Source: Streptomyces europaeiscabiei (GTDB lineage: Bacteria > Actinomycetota > Actinomycetes > Streptomycetales > Streptomycetaceae). From it: DNA of 64,000 nucleotides. Both the position numbers and the translations under genes were made by a program. This document shows positions 33,580 to 42,782 of this stretch, one piece after another. The notes beneath the pieces were generated by a model. That model saw only the letters and a program-made list of their open reading frames with translations, made no database searches and was not told the DNA's origin. The stretch lies in contig NZ_LRTR01000162.1 of NCBI RefSeq assembly GCF_001550375.1, forward strand, positions 1-64,000. The letters are read 5' to 3'. Every line of letters begins with the position of its first letter. Positions within the stretch are counted from its first letter, which is position 1.

Positions 33580-34878
33580 TTACTCTCCTTCAACCCGCAT
33601 GATGCTGGCGACACCCCGCACGGTGTCGAGGTTGCGCAGTGCTTCGACGGTCCCGCTGAGGGAGGCGTCGGAGGCGCGATGGGTGACGACGACGAGAGAG
33701 GCCTCGCCGCCGCCGTCTTGCCGTCCTTGCTGCCGCACCGTATCGATCGATACGCCGTGCTCCGCGAACACGGTCGCCACCTGGGCGAGAACACCCGGTT
33801 TGTCGGCGACGTCAAGGCTGATGTGGTACCGGGTGACGACCTCGCCCATCGGCGAGACCGGCAGGGCGGCGTACGCGGACTCGCCGGGCCCGGTGGAGCC
33901 CGCGAGCCGGTTGCGGCACACGGCCACGAGGTCGCCGAGCACGGCCGAGGCGGTGGGGGCACCGCCCGCGCCCGGCCCGTAGAACATCAGCTGCCCGGCG
34001 GCGTCCGACTCCACGAACACGGCGTTGTAGGCGCCGCGTACGGAGGCGAGCGGGTGGGTCAGCGGGATCATCGCGGGGTGCACGCGCGCGGTGACGGAGC
34101 CGCCGTCCGCGGCCCGCTCGCAGATGGCGAGCAGCTTGATGGTGCAGCCCATGTTCCTGGCGGAGGCGAAGTCGGCCGCCGTCACCTCGGTCATGCCCTC
34201 GCGGTACACGTCGTCGAGCCGTACGCGCGAGTGGAAGGCGATACCGGCGAGGATCGCGGCCTTGGCGGCGGCGTCGAAGCCCTCGATGTCGGCGGTCGGG
34301 TCGGCCTCTGCGTATCCCAGGGCGGTGGCCTCGTCGAGGGCCTCCTGATATCCGGCGCCCGTGGAATCCATCTTGTCGAGGATGAAATTGGTGGTGCCGT
34401 TGACGATGCCCATCACCCGGTTGATCTTGTCGCCGGCGAGGGACTCGCGCAGCGGCCGGATCAGCGGGATGGCACCGGCGACGGCGGCCTCGTAGTAGAG
34501 GTCCGCGTCGTGGTCCCCGGCGACGGCGTGCAGCGCTGCGCCGTCCTGGGCGAGAAGGGCCTTGTTGGCGGAGACGACGGAGGCGCCGTGCTCGAACGCG
34601 GTGGTGATGAGGGAGCGGGCGGGCTCGATACCGCCGATGACCTCGACGACGACGTCGATGTCCCCCCGTTTGACCAGGGCGGTCGCGTCGGTGGTGACGA
34701 GCGCCGGGTCGATGCCCTCACGCACCCGGGAGGGCCGCCGGACCGCCACACCCGCGAGCTCGACCGGGGCGCCGATGCGTGCGGCGAGGTCGTCGGCGTG
34801 CGTCGTCATGATGCGCGCCACCTCTGAGCCGACAACCCCACAGCCCAGCAGCGCCACCTTCAGCGGACGCGTACGCAT
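33580..34878 (-). CDS. hom: Homoserine dehydrogenase
   Basis: A 432-residue enzyme reducing aspartate semialdehyde to homoserine. The NAD(P) motif is LLGCGVVGSEVA at the N-terminus. The catalytic region includes GIVNGTTNFILDKM and ALGYAEADPTADIEGFDAA. A C-terminal ACT domain (from about residue 355) provides threonine feedback control. Two adjacent ATGs exist; the second (34878) has GAGG at 7 nt. It heads the hom-thrC operon. Confidence 0.95.
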   Translation of the reverse strand: MRTRPLKVALLGCGVVGSEVARIMTTHADDLAARIGAPVELAGVAVRRPSRVREGIDPALVTTDATALVKRGDIDVVVEVIGGIEPARSLITTAFEHGASVVSANKALLAQDGAALHAVAGDHDADLYYEAAVAGAIPLIRPLRESLAGDKINRVMGIVNGTTNFILDKMDSTGAGYQEALDEATALGYAEADPTADIEGFDAAAKAAILAGIAFHSRVRLDDVYREGMTEVTAADFASARNMGCTIKLLAICERAADGGSVTARVHPAMIPLTHPLASVRGAYNAVFVESDAAGQLMFYGPGAGGAPTASAVLGDLVAVCRNRLAGSTGPGESAYAALPVSPMGEVVTRYHISLDVADKPGVLAQVATVFAEHGVSIDTVRQQGRQDGGGEASLVVVTHRASDASLSGTVEALRNLDTVRGVASIMRVEGE

Positions 34879-35080
34879 CATCCGACCTCGTTTCCTCACA
34901 TACCGACATACCGAATACGGTGGAACCAGTCTCACTCACCGGACGGGAGTTTCTATCCCTCGTCCGGATCGTGAGACATCTATTTCATTTTCACCGGGCC
35001 GGAAGACGGAGATCTTTCGGCCCGGGTTTCTCCGGGACTTCTTTTGTGCGGCGATCGCCTGTCGGGTGGAGTCACCCCAC

Positions 35081-35157
35081 TGACCACCGGTCGGATACAG
35101 ACCAGCGGTCGGTTCAGCAGACCATCGGTCGGATCAACAGACCACCGGTCAGATCAC
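35081..35157. repeat. Four imperfect direct repeats between lysA and hom
   Basis: Four adjacent units of 18-20 bp share GACC-N3-GGTC-(G/A)G-(A/T)T followed by CA. Examples are GACCACCGGTCGGATACA and GACCATCGGTCGGATCAACA. Each unit contains a short dyad (GACC/GGTC). The last overlaps the lysA stop codon. They could be a multi-hairpin 3' end of lysA or a binding array near the hom promoter. Confidence 0.6.
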
Positions 35158-36545
35158 CCGACGTCGAGCCGGAGAAGATCCTCCTCCGTCTCCCGGCGGA
35201 CGATGACACGGGCCTCTCCATCATTGACGGCGACGACCGGCGGGCGCAGTACGTGGTTGTAATTGCTCGCCATCGAACGGCAGTACGCGCCGGTGGCCGG
35301 TACGGCGATCAGGTCACCCGGTGCCAGGTCCGCCGGCAGGAACGCGTCCTTCACCACGATGTCACCACTCTCGCAGTGCTTGCCGACCACACGCGCGAGC
35401 ATCGGCTCGGCGTCGGAGGTCCGGGACACCAGCGCGACGCTGTACTCGGCGTCGTACAACGCGGTCCGGATGTTGTCGGACATGCCCCCGTCGACGGAGA
35501 CGTACGTCCGCAGCCCGTCCAGCGGCTTGGTGGTGCCGACCTCGTACAGCGTGAAGGCGGTGGGCCCGACGATGGCGCGGCCCGGCTCGACGGAGATACG
35601 GGGGGTGCGCAGCTTGGCGGCCTCGCACTCCCGGTTGACGATCTCGGTGAGCGCCTTGGCGATCTCGTGGGGCTCGCGGGGGTCGTCGTCGCTGGTGTAG
35701 GCGATGCCGAGCCCGCCGCCGAGATCGATCTCGGGCAGCTCGACACCGTGTTCGTCACGGATATCCTTGAGCAGCCCGACGACACGGTGGGCCGCGACCT
35801 CGAACCCGGACGTGTCGAAGATCTGTGACCCGATGTGCGAGTGGATCCCGATGACTTCGAGGCCGTCGAGCTTGAGCGCCCGCCGCACGGCCTCCGCGGC
35901 CTTCCCGCCGGCCAGCGGAATCCCGAACTTCTGGTCTTCGTGTGCGGTGGCGATGAACTCGTGCGTGTGGGCCTCGACGCCGACGGTGACGCGGATCTGC
36001 ACCTTCTGCCGCCTGCCGAGCGACTGCGCGATGTGGGCGACCCGCACGATCTCCTGGTAGGAGTCGAGGACGATACGGCCGACGCCGGCCTCGATGGCAC
36101 GGTGGATCTCGTCGGTGGACTTGTTGTTGCCGTGGAAGGCGATGCGGTCGGCGGGCATACCGGCGGACAGGGCGGTCGCGAGCTCGCCGCCGGAGCAGAC
36201 GTCGAGGTTGAGCCCTTCCTCGTGCAGCCAGCGCACGATGGCCCGGGACAGGAAGGCCTTCCCCGCGTAGAACACGTCGGCGTCCTGCCCGAACGCCGTA
36301 CGCCAGGCGCGCGCCCGCGCCCGGAAGTCGGTCTCGTCGACGAAGTACGCCGGCGTGCCGAACTCCTCCGCGAGCGTCTTCACATCGATCCCCCCGACGC
36401 TGACGACTCCGTCGTCCGTGCGGGTGACGGTCTGCGCCCACACCTTCGGGTCCAGCGTGTTCAGGTCGGCGGGCGGGGCGGCGTAGTGCCCCTCGGGAAG
36501 CACGTCGGCGTGACGGGGACCGGCGGGGTGTGCGGAACGGCTCAT
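35154..36545 (-). CDS. lysA: Diaminopimelate decarboxylase
   Basis: A 463-residue PLP enzyme that makes L-lysine from meso-diaminopimelate. The PLP lysine lies in [10 protein letters not shown], the Gly loop in [10 protein letters not shown], and the active-site Cys in [31 protein letters not shown] is the family signature. The start is ATG at 36545. It lies downstream of the ArgRS-like gene, echoing the argS-lysA pairing known in corynebacteria. Confidence 0.96.
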   Translation of the reverse strand: MSRSAHPAGPRHADVLPEGHYAAPPADLNTLDPKVWAQTVTRTDDGVVSVGGIDVKTLAEEFGTPAYFVDETDFRARARAWRTAFGQDADVFYAGKAFLSRAIVRWLHEEGLNLDVCSGGELATALSAGMPADRIAFHGNNKSTDEIHRAIEAGVGRIVLDSYQEIVRVAHIAQSLGRRQKVQIRVTVGVEAHTHEFIATAHEDQKFGIPLAGGKAAEAVRRALKLDGLEVIGIHSHIGSQIFDTSGFEVAAHRVVGLLKDIRDEHGVELPEIDLGGGLGIAYTSDDDPREPHEIAKALTEIVNRECEAAKLRTPRISVEPGRAIVGPTAFTLYEVGTTKPLDGLRTYVSVDGGMSDNIRTALYDAEYSVALVSRTSDAEPMLARVVGKHCESGDIVVKDAFLPADLAPGDLIAVPATGAYCRSMASNYNHVLRPPVVAVNDGEARVIVRRETEEDLLRLDVG

Positions 36546-36705
36546 GTCTGTACGGCTTTCTGTGGACTCTCTGGGCTCTGCGCGTGGGAGCTTCGGGCTT
36601 GAGGGCTTTGGCTGTCGGCGTCGGCTGTCGGCTGTCGGCTTGACTGTCAGCTTGCCTGTCGGCTTCCGCTGTCGGCTGTCTGGTCCTTGAGCTCCGCGGC
36701 TCGCC

Positions 36706-38019
36706 TCAGAGGTATTCGGGTGCGTCGATGCCGAGCAGGGACAGGCCGCCGGCCAGCACCGTCCCGGCGGCTTCGGCAAGCGCCAGCCGGGCCCGGTGGG
36801 CGGCCGAGGGTTTCTCGTCGCCGCGCGGCAGCACCGTGTGCTGGAAGGCGAGCAGGGCGTCGGCGATGACGACCAGGTGCCGGGCGAGACGATCGGGAGC
36901 GCGGTGCGTGGCCGCTCGGGCGAGGGTGGAGGGGTATGCGGTGAGGGCGGTGATGAGGGGGGTGGTGGCGTCGGGGGTGGTGAGGGAAGTGGGGCGCACG
37001 GAGGGCCGGTTCGCGGCGACCGGGGCGCTCGGGGTGTCCGCGGGGTCCGGGTCGCCCGAGGCGGAAGCAGTGTCCAAGGCGCCCGGGGTACCGGTGAAGC
37101 CGAGTGCCGCGGCGTTGCGGGTGAGCGCGCGGGCTCGGGCGTGGGCGTAGCGGACCCGGAAGAGGGGGTTTCCGGCCCGCTGTACGAGGTGGTCCGCAGT
37201 GATCCGGGGGCGGTCGTGGGCGGCCGGGTGCAGGAGCGCCCAGCGGAGCGCGTCGGGGCCGAGGGGGGTGGGGTCTTCCGGCGCGGGGACGGGGCGGAGG
37301 TCGATGGGTGCGTCGGGCGCGGTGGCCGTGTCCGGGTCGCTGGGCCGAGCGTCCGGGTCGCTGGGCCGAGCGTCCGGGTCGCTGGGCCGATGGGGTTCGG
37401 TGACCTTGCCGGGCCGACCGGAGTCGCCGGGCTCACGGGGCGGGCCGGGGTGAACGGCGTGGTCGAGGTTGTCGGGGTTGTCGGGGTGGTCGAGGTCGTT
37501 GGCCTTGTCGGCGGCCTGGGGCCGCATGTGATCGACCTCTACGCGACCGCCCTGACTGGCGACGATCCGTACGAGCGCGTCGGCGACGACTTCCGCCCGG
37601 ATGTCGTACGGGATCCGCAGCCGGACGACCTGCCCGGTGAGGGTGTCGCTGTGGCCGTACGGGAGGGGGCCGGGGCCTTGGCCGTCCCGGGTGCCCCCGG
37701 CTCCTTGGATCCGGCGCACCAGCGCCGTGACGGCGGCCCGGTCGAGATGGATGTTGAGGAACCCGGGGCCGGTGATCTCGACGGCGGCGACGCCCTCGCT
37801 CCGGCTGAGGTGGGACCGCAGTATCTCGGCGACCTGCAGCGGCGGCCGTCCGGCGGGCCGGGCCAGCTGCAACGCGATGTTCGTCGCGTAGTCCCCGCTC
37901 CCTCCGGGCCCCGGCGGAGTCACCACGGCCCGTGCCGGCACCGCCACGCTCAGCTCCCCCTCCTCCACAGCACGACGCACCGCGCGCAGCACGGTGCGGG
38001 AGAGCTCGACGGGGGTCAC
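36706..38019 (-). CDS. ArgRS-like protein lacking the catalytic core
   Basis: A 437-residue protein read from GTG 38019. Residues 1-110 match the N-terminal additional domain of arginyl-tRNA synthetase ([31 protein letters not shown]). About residues 240-437 match the DALR anticodon-binding domain ([17 protein letters not shown], ending [10 protein letters not shown]). The HIGH and KMSKS class I catalytic domain is absent. A low-complexity linker carries three (R)PSDPDA repeats in its place. Aminoacylation is therefore unlikely; tRNA binding or a regulatory role is possible. Homologues upstream of lysA occur in Streptomyces. Confidence 0.82.
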   Translation of the reverse strand: MTPVELSRTVLRAVRRAVEEGELSVAVPARAVVTPPGPGGSGDYATNIALQLARPAGRPPLQVAEILRSHLSRSEGVAAVEITGPGFLNIHLDRAAVTALVRRIQGAGGTRDGQGPGPLPYGHSDTLTGQVVRLRIPYDIRAEVVADALVRIVASQGGRVEVDHMRPQAADKANDLDHPDNPDNLDHAVHPGPPREPGDSGRPGKVTEPHRPSDPDARPSDPDARPSDPDTATAPDAPIDLRPVPAPEDPTPLGPDALRWALLHPAAHDRPRITADHLVQRAGNPLFRVRYAHARARALTRNAAALGFTGTPGALDTASASGDPDPADTPSAPVAANRPSVRPTSLTTPDATTPLITALTAYPSTLARAATHRAPDRLARHLVVIADALLAFQHTVLPRGDEKPSAAHRARLALAEAAGTVLAGGLSLLGIDAPEYL

Positions 38020-38351
38020 GGGGACAAGCGTAGGGGAGGAGGGGGGTGGGTATGCGAGCCGGTTTACCCCGGGGTCCGGGATGTGGACGGGGCGGGAGGC
38101 GACGGGACGCCGCGGCGAGGGGCGGGAGGTCACGAAGGGGGAAGGGCCGGAGGGTCCTGGGGGTGGAGGGCGAGAGATCGCCGGTGCGAAGGCCCGAAGG
38201 CCGCTGGGATGAGGTGCGACAGACGCCGCGGTGAGGGGCGAGAGGTAGACGGTGGTGGAGGGTGGTGGAGGGCTCGGTCGGCCGGGGATTCGCGCGCTGC
38301 ATGGTGACGGTCGGACGGATGGCGAAGCGGCGTCGGGGGGCGGGGCCGCCC
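38020..38351. other. G-rich non-coding region
   Basis: No convincing gene. The plus strand is strongly purine-rich, with runs such as GGGGAGGAGGGGGGTGGG at 38033-38050 that could form G-quadruplexes just upstream of the ArgRS-like gene. Confidence 0.45.
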
Positions 38352-38420
38352 GAGGTCCGCGAGGTCCGCGAGGTCCGCGAGGTCCGCGAGGTCCGCGAGG
38401 TCCGCGAGGTCCGCGAGGTC
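38352..38420. repeat. Tandem 9-bp repeat, 7.7 copies
   Basis: The unit GAGGTCCGC is repeated exactly seven times, followed by a partial GAGGTC. The array abuts the stop codon of the orphan response regulator gene. In one minus-strand frame it would encode D-L-A repeats, but that frame has no start or family support. Confidence 0.9.
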
Positions 38421-38919
38421 AGTTTCCGGTTCGGCCAGCGCGTTCCGCGCGCTCGGTGTGGTCGCTCCCGCCAACCGGGGCGCCTGCGGGGGTGGGACCA
38501 TCGGCTTCGATCCCGTACGACACGACTTCGCCGCCCCCTGCATTGCCTCGTTCCATCAACTTCCTTACGAGGGCAACGAGTTCGGTCGGATCGAAGGGCT
38601 TGGCGAGGAACGCGTCGACACCGACATCGAGCCCGGCCTCGACCTCGTACTGCGAACAGGCGCTGATGATGGCGAGCGGAAGGCGTCGCGTCCGGGGGTC
38701 GCCACGGAGCCGGGCGGCGGTACGGAGGCCGTCGAGGCGGGGCATGACCACGTCGAGGGTGATGAGGTCGGGCCGCACCTGATGAACGACGTCCAGGCAC
38801 TCGGCACCATCAGCCGCGGTCACCACCTCGAAGCCCTCCAGCTCGAGGTTGACCCTGATCAGCTGCCGGATGACCTTGTTGTCGTCCACAACAAGCACCC
38901 GGCCGGACGCGCCTGGCAC
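38419..38919 (-). CDS. Orphan CheY-like response regulator
   Basis: A 166-residue receiver domain without a DNA-binding output domain, read from GTG 38919. Acidic residues D12-D13, phospho-acceptor Asp56 in LITLDVVMP, and Lys in FLAKPFDPTEL are present. After about residue 125 there is a short Gly/Glu/Arg tail (GGSDHTERAERAGRTGN). No kinase gene is adjacent. The stop codon is embedded in the edge of the 9-bp tandem repeat, so slippage there could alter the C-terminus. Confidence 0.88.
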   Translation of the reverse strand: MPGASGRVLVVDDNKVIRQLIRVNLELEGFEVVTAADGAECLDVVHQVRPDLITLDVVMPRLDGLRTAARLRGDPRTRRLPLAIISACSQYEVEAGLDVGVDAFLAKPFDPTELVALVRKLMERGNAGGGEVVSYGIEADGPTPAGAPVGGSDHTERAERAGRTGN

Positions 38920-39095
38920 AACTCGAGAGTAGGTCCGCGCCCACCGCCGCGTCCGGGTTTTCCCCACTTCCACCCCCTGCGGGCGGTCTCCCCCCAGCTC
39001 AACCTCACCCTCCACACCCGCAAAAACCCGTTCATGATCTCCCTCGGAGAGCTGGTAGGGTTCTACCCGTCGCCGCCGAACAAGGCGCCCGACAC

Positions 39096-39167
39096 GCCCC
39101 CGTAGCTCAGGGGATAGAGCAACGGCCTCCGGAGCCGTGTGCGCAGGTTCGAATCCTGCCGGGGGCA
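39096..39167 (+). tRNA. tRNA-Arg(CCG)
   Basis: A complete cloverleaf with acceptor GCCCCCG/CGGGGGC, anticodon arm ACGGC-CTCCGGA-GCCGT with anticodon CCG (reads CGG, Arg), and T arm GCAGG-TTCGAAT-CCTGC. The CCA is not encoded. The 3' half from 39123 is the attL core of the integrated element, so the element restores a functional tRNA. Confidence 0.96.
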
Positions 39168-39240
39168 CCTTGCATGAGGTGCCCAAAGACCCCGTCACCA
39201 GCGGAAACGCTGAGGCCGGGGTCTTCGCGTATGTGCAGCC
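39123..39240. repeat. attL: left copy of the AICE att repeat
   Basis: Positions 39123-39172 are identical to 58339-58388 (50 bp, covering the tRNA anticodon stem, T arm and acceptor end). After one mismatch identity continues to 39240/58456. Weaker similarity extends further to about 39278. Confidence 0.93.
39186..39225. terminator. tRNA terminator, duplicated with the att site
   Basis: The outer stem AAGACCCCG/CGGGGTCTT and the inner stem CAGCG-GAAA-CGCTG form a two-part hairpin downstream of the tRNA. The same structure occurs at 58402-58441 in the right repeat. Confidence 0.75.
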
Positions 39241-39400
39241 GTATGCCGCTCGGAGCGGCCGTATGTCGGGTGCTGTGGACTATGTGTGGACTGGCCGCAG
39301 GGCACGAATCCGCAGGTGGGGCCAGGGAAACGACGAGGCCCCCGGACCGTAGTCCAGGGGCCATCATGGCGCAGGTGCACGTGTCGGAGGTGTGTCGGGA

Positions 39401-40807
39401 TCAGGTTCCCTTGCCGGGCCCGTCCTCCTGGTCGTCGTCCTCCCCGAGGAGTTCGGCGATCCGACGGTTGGCGACGTCTTGCCGACCGTCGAGGCACTTC
39501 GCGTAGCGGCTCAAGAGCACCTCGACGCTGTTGCCCGCACGCTCCGCAACCTCGGTGGGGTCCACGCCAGCGTTGAGCCAGGACGACAGAGCGGCGTGCC
39601 GCAGGTCGTACGGGCGGGCAGCCAGCGGCGAGGCCACCTGTTCCGGCGTGAGCGCCAGGTGCCGCGCCTCGTCCCAGACACGCCAGTACGTGGTGGAGGC
39701 GACCACTCCCCCGCGCTCATTGGCGAACAGCCGGCCGTCCTTGGCCGTACCGAACTCCTCGATGTGCGCGAGCAGGATGCGGACGAGGCGGGGCGGAATC
39801 GGAACAATGCGGGTCTCGTTCGCGGGCCGGTTCTTGAGCCCGCGGTTGTCGTGCACCTCCCCCGTGCCAGTCCAACGCTTGCCGACGGTGGGACGGCTCT
39901 TCTCCAGGATCAACGAGCCCCACCCGGTTTCCGGCAGCGTGCAGTCCGGACGACGCAGCGCCACCGCTTCCGCCGGCCGAAGTCCACCGAAGTACATGCA
40001 GGCGAAAAGCGCGACCATGCGGCGCCCACGAGCCCGACGGTAGCCACCGACGTACGAGACAGCGCCAAGGAGTTCAGCAGCCTGCCGCGGGTTCACCACG
40101 ACTCGGCGGTCTACTTCCTTGGCCACCTTCGGCAGCTTCCACTTCACGAGCGTGACCGGGTTCTCCGGGAGCTCCCCCAGCTCGACCGCATAGGCCAGGG
40201 CGTTGAACAGGACGGCCCGCTTGCGCCGCACCGTCTCAGCGGCAGCCGGGGCCCCGGACAACGTGAGCTTGAGCGAGTCGAGAACGCTGCGGATATCTGC
40301 CGCATTCTTGAGCGTGGCCAGCGACAGCGAGGCTTTGGCGACCCAGCGGAGGGCATTGGCGATGTCAACTGGCGGCGCTTCCTCGTCCGGGGCTTGGACG
40401 ACGAAGGCCCAGCCGCGCAGGGCACGCCGCAACACCTCGTCTGCCGGACGACCGGGCCGGTCGCCCAGGAGCTGAGTCGTGACGAGTGTCATCGTCTCGT
40501 TCAGGCTGTCACGCGAGTTCGGGGCAGCATGCGGCCACTTCATGGCGACGTAAGCCCGCGCGAAGTCGTACCAGGAGAGGGACTCTTTGACCGGTGCCAT
40601 GGAGTCCGGCAGCCCGGTGTCCGTGTCGAATGCCTCGCCCTTTTGCGCAGCCCGAAGCAGCTTCGCGCGGAAGTTGTCAGCGAGCGCCTTGGTCCGAAAG
40701 GTCTCGGAGAACGGTGGGACGTCCCCGACCTTCCAACGCACGTCGTATGACGGCGTCTTGTACGGCCGCTTGCGGATGCCCCACACCTTCACGTCATGCG
40801 ACTTCAC
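39401..40807 (-). CDS. int: AICE tyrosine recombinase (integrase)
   Basis: A 468-residue integrase from GTG 40807, which overlaps the xis stop (GTGA); an upstream ATG at 40834 is less likely. It has an N-terminal AP2-like arm-binding region (VWGIRKRPYKTPSYDVRWKV), a core-binding domain and a C-terminal catalytic domain. Catalytic elements are Arg in GGLRPAEAVALRRPD, His-Arg in PYDLRHAALSSWLNAG, and the nucleophile Tyr in VEVLLSRYAKCLDGR. It should recombine attP with the tRNA-Arg 3' end. A related but truncated copy lies at 59411-59536. Confidence 0.93.
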   Translation of the reverse strand: MKSHDVKVWGIRKRPYKTPSYDVRWKVGDVPPFSETFRTKALADNFRAKLLRAAQKGEAFDTDTGLPDSMAPVKESLSWYDFARAYVAMKWPHAAPNSRDSLNETMTLVTTQLLGDRPGRPADEVLRRALRGWAFVVQAPDEEAPPVDIANALRWVAKASLSLATLKNAADIRSVLDSLKLTLSGAPAAAETVRRKRAVLFNALAYAVELGELPENPVTLVKWKLPKVAKEVDRRVVVNPRQAAELLGAVSYVGGYRRARGRRMVALFACMYFGGLRPAEAVALRRPDCTLPETGWGSLILEKSRPTVGKRWTGTGEVHDNRGLKNRPANETRIVPIPPRLVRILLAHIEEFGTAKDGRLFANERGGVVASTTYWRVWDEARHLALTPEQVASPLAARPYDLRHAALSSWLNAGVDPTEVAERAGNSVEVLLSRYAKCLDGRQDVANRRIAELLGEDDDQEDGPGKGT

Positions 40808-40974
40808 GCCGCCTCCCCAAGTCCGTGAAGCCACGCGGTGAAATCACTGCGCCAGAAGCGGAGTTCACCGTTCGGGAGCTTGATCGCTTCCGGAGCCTGT
40901 CCCAGCTCACGCCAGCGGTAAAAGGTGCGGCGAGAGATTCCACCCAGTTCGGTGAGGACCTGCGGGACAGTCAT
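40804..40974 (-). CDS. xis: Excisionase, AlpA/MerR-like HTH
   Basis: A 56-residue winged-HTH protein starting MTVPQVLTELGGISRRTFYRW with the basic wing LPNGELRFWRSDFTAWL. It assists integrase in excision and probably bends att DNA. The ATG at 40974 overlaps the rep stop (ATGA), and its own stop overlaps int (GTGA). An alternative ATG at 40998 would overlap rep by 25 bp. rep, xis and int are thus read as one coupled unit. Confidence 0.92.
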   Translation of the reverse strand: MTVPQVLTELGGISRRTFYRWRELGQAPEAIKLPNGELRFWRSDFTAWLHGLGEAA

Positions 40975-42341
40975 CAGTTCGTCTCGTCGGCGATCCACGC
41001 CGAGTCTCCTTCCGTGTCGGGGGTGGCGTCGGGCGTACGCGATGTCGCGAACCAGGTCTCAGCAGCGGTCAGGCCAGTGCCGGCGAAGCGCCAGTGCGAG
41101 AGGACGAGGACGGTGTCCGGATCGGGCAGCGGATGGCCTGCTTCGGCGGCGCGTTCGCGGGTGAGTGCTTCGTTGTGGTCGGCGCGTTCCTGGCGGAGGG
41201 CGCCGAGGGTGACGGAGTAGGCGCGGGACTTGGTGGAGAAGTGGCCGCGGAAGCCGAGCATGTGGGCCCACTTGCGCAGGCGCAGGTCTTCGAGTTCGGG
41301 GCGGGCGCCGAGGTGCCAACAGGTGAGGATCAGCTGTCGGGCGTGGTCGGTGACGCCGGAGCCGATGAGGTCGGTGATCGGGTTGCGGATGGGGCGGTCG
41401 AGGGTGCCGGCGGTCTCGGCGCCCTTGGTCGCGTACTTCGCGATGTATGAGGCGACGGCGCGGCTGGAGAGTTCCGAGGTGCCCGCGAAGTCGGCCGAGC
41501 GGATGGGACGGACGTCGAGCTGTTTGCCGAAGCGGAAGGTGTAGGGGCGTGCGTCCAGGACAGGGCCGGGGGCTTCGGCAAGGCGCGCCGACGTGCGGAT
41601 TGTGTCGGTGAGGAGTTCGGTCGTTGCCCAGGACGGTGGGGTGTCTTCGGCGCCCTCAGGGCCGTCGAGACGGATGACGGCATGGAAGTGGACAGCGCCG
41701 CGTTGCTGGTACTCGGCGACCTTGGCGTACGAGACCTTGAGGCTGTCGCGGAGTTCCGAGCGAGTGAGGCCCGCGCGGGAGGCGAGTTGCTGGCGCAGGT
41801 AGGTGGTGAAGCGGGCCCACAGGGCGCCGGCGTGTGCGTTCCACAGGACGGCGGCGCGGTAGTCGTACCGGTCGGGGTCGAGCGGGGTACCGAGGGCGGG
41901 GTCGTCCTCCGGGTGGGCCCCGCCGCAGCGGCACCGGCCGCCGTTGGGGCGGTTGTGAACGGGGCCGAAGGAAGGGGCGGTGAAGGTGGCGAAGACGCGG
42001 GGGTGTTGGGCGACGGCAGGGCCGATGCCCTTGCCGCCGCTCAGTCCGGCCGTGACGAGGTGGAACGTGTCCTTGCGGTACACCTCAGCGCAGGCGGCGC
42101 ACCGGGTGGCACGTCGGTTGTTGCAGCGGATGAGGAGCTGTCCGGCCGGAAGGTCGGTGTCGGCGATCTCCCGGACGATCTCTCCAGTTGAGGCATGGAC
42201 GTCGAGTCGGTGGCCCTCCATGCGGACGGGCCGCTCGCAGCCGCCAAGATGCTGGATCTGTCGGGCGTATGCACCCAGGTCGCCGTGTCGGGCGAGGCTG
42301 GCCAGGTGACGGATGGCTCCGAGGGGAGCCGGGGGACGCAT
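40974..42341 (-). CDS. RepSA-like rolling-circle replication initiator
   Basis: A 455-residue initiator of the pSAM2 RepSA family. A Cys cluster (residues 73-84, CNNRRATRCAAC, plus CRCGG at 137-141) probably binds zinc. The HUH metal motif is HFHAV (218-222), and a Tyr-containing helix lies in ASYIAKYATKGAE. It nicks the double-strand origin of the excised circle and starts rolling-circle replication. The start at ATG 42341 has GGAGG upstream, and an operator-like palindrome lies 51 bp before it. Confidence 0.92.
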   Translation of the reverse strand: MRPPAPLGAIRHLASLARHGDLGAYARQIQHLGGCERPVRMEGHRLDVHASTGEIVREIADTDLPAGQLLIRCNNRRATRCAACAEVYRKDTFHLVTAGLSGGKGIGPAVAQHPRVFATFTAPSFGPVHNRPNGGRCRCGGAHPEDDPALGTPLDPDRYDYRAAVLWNAHAGALWARFTTYLRQQLASRAGLTRSELRDSLKVSYAKVAEYQQRGAVHFHAVIRLDGPEGAEDTPPSWATTELLTDTIRTSARLAEAPGPVLDARPYTFRFGKQLDVRPIRSADFAGTSELSSRAVASYIAKYATKGAETAGTLDRPIRNPITDLIGSGVTDHARQLILTCWHLGARPELEDLRLRKWAHMLGFRGHFSTKSRAYSVTLGALRQERADHNEALTRERAAEAGHPLPDPDTVLVLSHWRFAGTGLTAAETWFATSRTPDATPDTEGDSAWIADETN

Positions 42342-42391
42342 GTGCGGGTTCCTCCTTGCAGGGGTTCAGGTGTGACGGGCCCGCCCCTTCT

Positions 42392-42407
42392 GTCGAGGGG
42401 GCTAGAC
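42392..42407. promoter_or_regulatory. Operator-like palindrome before rep
   Basis: GTCGAGGGGGCTAGAC matches the element-wide consensus GTCTAG-N4-CTAGAC with one change in the left arm. It lies 51 bp upstream of the rep start, in the 112-bp gap after spdD. Confidence 0.7.
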
Positions 42408-42453
42408 AGTGTGGGTAAGGGTGGGCCCGTGGAGCTGTCGCGTCAGAGGTAGG

Positions 42454-42762
42454 TCAGCGGTGGGTCAGGAGGGAGCGGATGACGACGGCGCACACGGCGA
42501 CCGAGGCGGCCGTGACCGCGACGGCGAGGAGCATGGAAACGAGGACGGTGCCGACGACCAGGACCACGGCGGTGCCGCCGCCGACGAGGGCGAGCACGGT
42601 GCCGGGGGTGAGCTGGACTGCGGGGCGGGACGGGGCCGGAGTGGCGGGGACCGGTTGCGGGGTCAGGGCCGCCGAGGTGACGGCGCCGGTCGGCTCGACG
42701 AGGACGGGCGGGGTGACCAGGCCGGTCGGCTGAGGCATGGTCGGGATCTTCGGCCGGAGCAT
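42454..42762 (-). CDS. SpdD-like plasmid spread protein
   Basis: A 102-residue protein starting MLRPKIPTMPQPTGL with AAGGAG upstream. A Pro/Thr-rich first half is followed by the conserved LTPGTVLALVGGGTAVVLVVG and a second hydrophobic stretch, giving two membrane helices. Spd proteins promote intramycelial spread (pock formation) after conjugation. It is the last gene of the spd cluster before rep. Confidence 0.82.
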   Translation of the reverse strand: MLRPKIPTMPQPTGLVTPPVLVEPTGAVTSAALTPQPVPATPAPSRPAVQLTPGTVLALVGGGTAVVLVVGTVLVSMLLAVAVTAASVAVCAVVIRSLLTHR

Positions 42763-42782
42763 GGACGAATCTCCTTTCTCGG

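Noticed and set aside
35081-35157. Possible CRISPR or tRNA-like structure from the GACC-N3-GGTC repeats
   Set aside because: Repeats are adjacent, imperfect and short; no spacers, no cloverleaf.
38352-38420. Possible CRISPR-like array
   Set aside because: Units are 9 bp and contiguous without spacers, and no cas gene is present.
39401-40834. Integrase start at ATG 40834
   Set aside because: The extra nine residues overlap xis, while GTG 40807 gives the usual 4-bp stop/start overlap and a typical family N-terminus.
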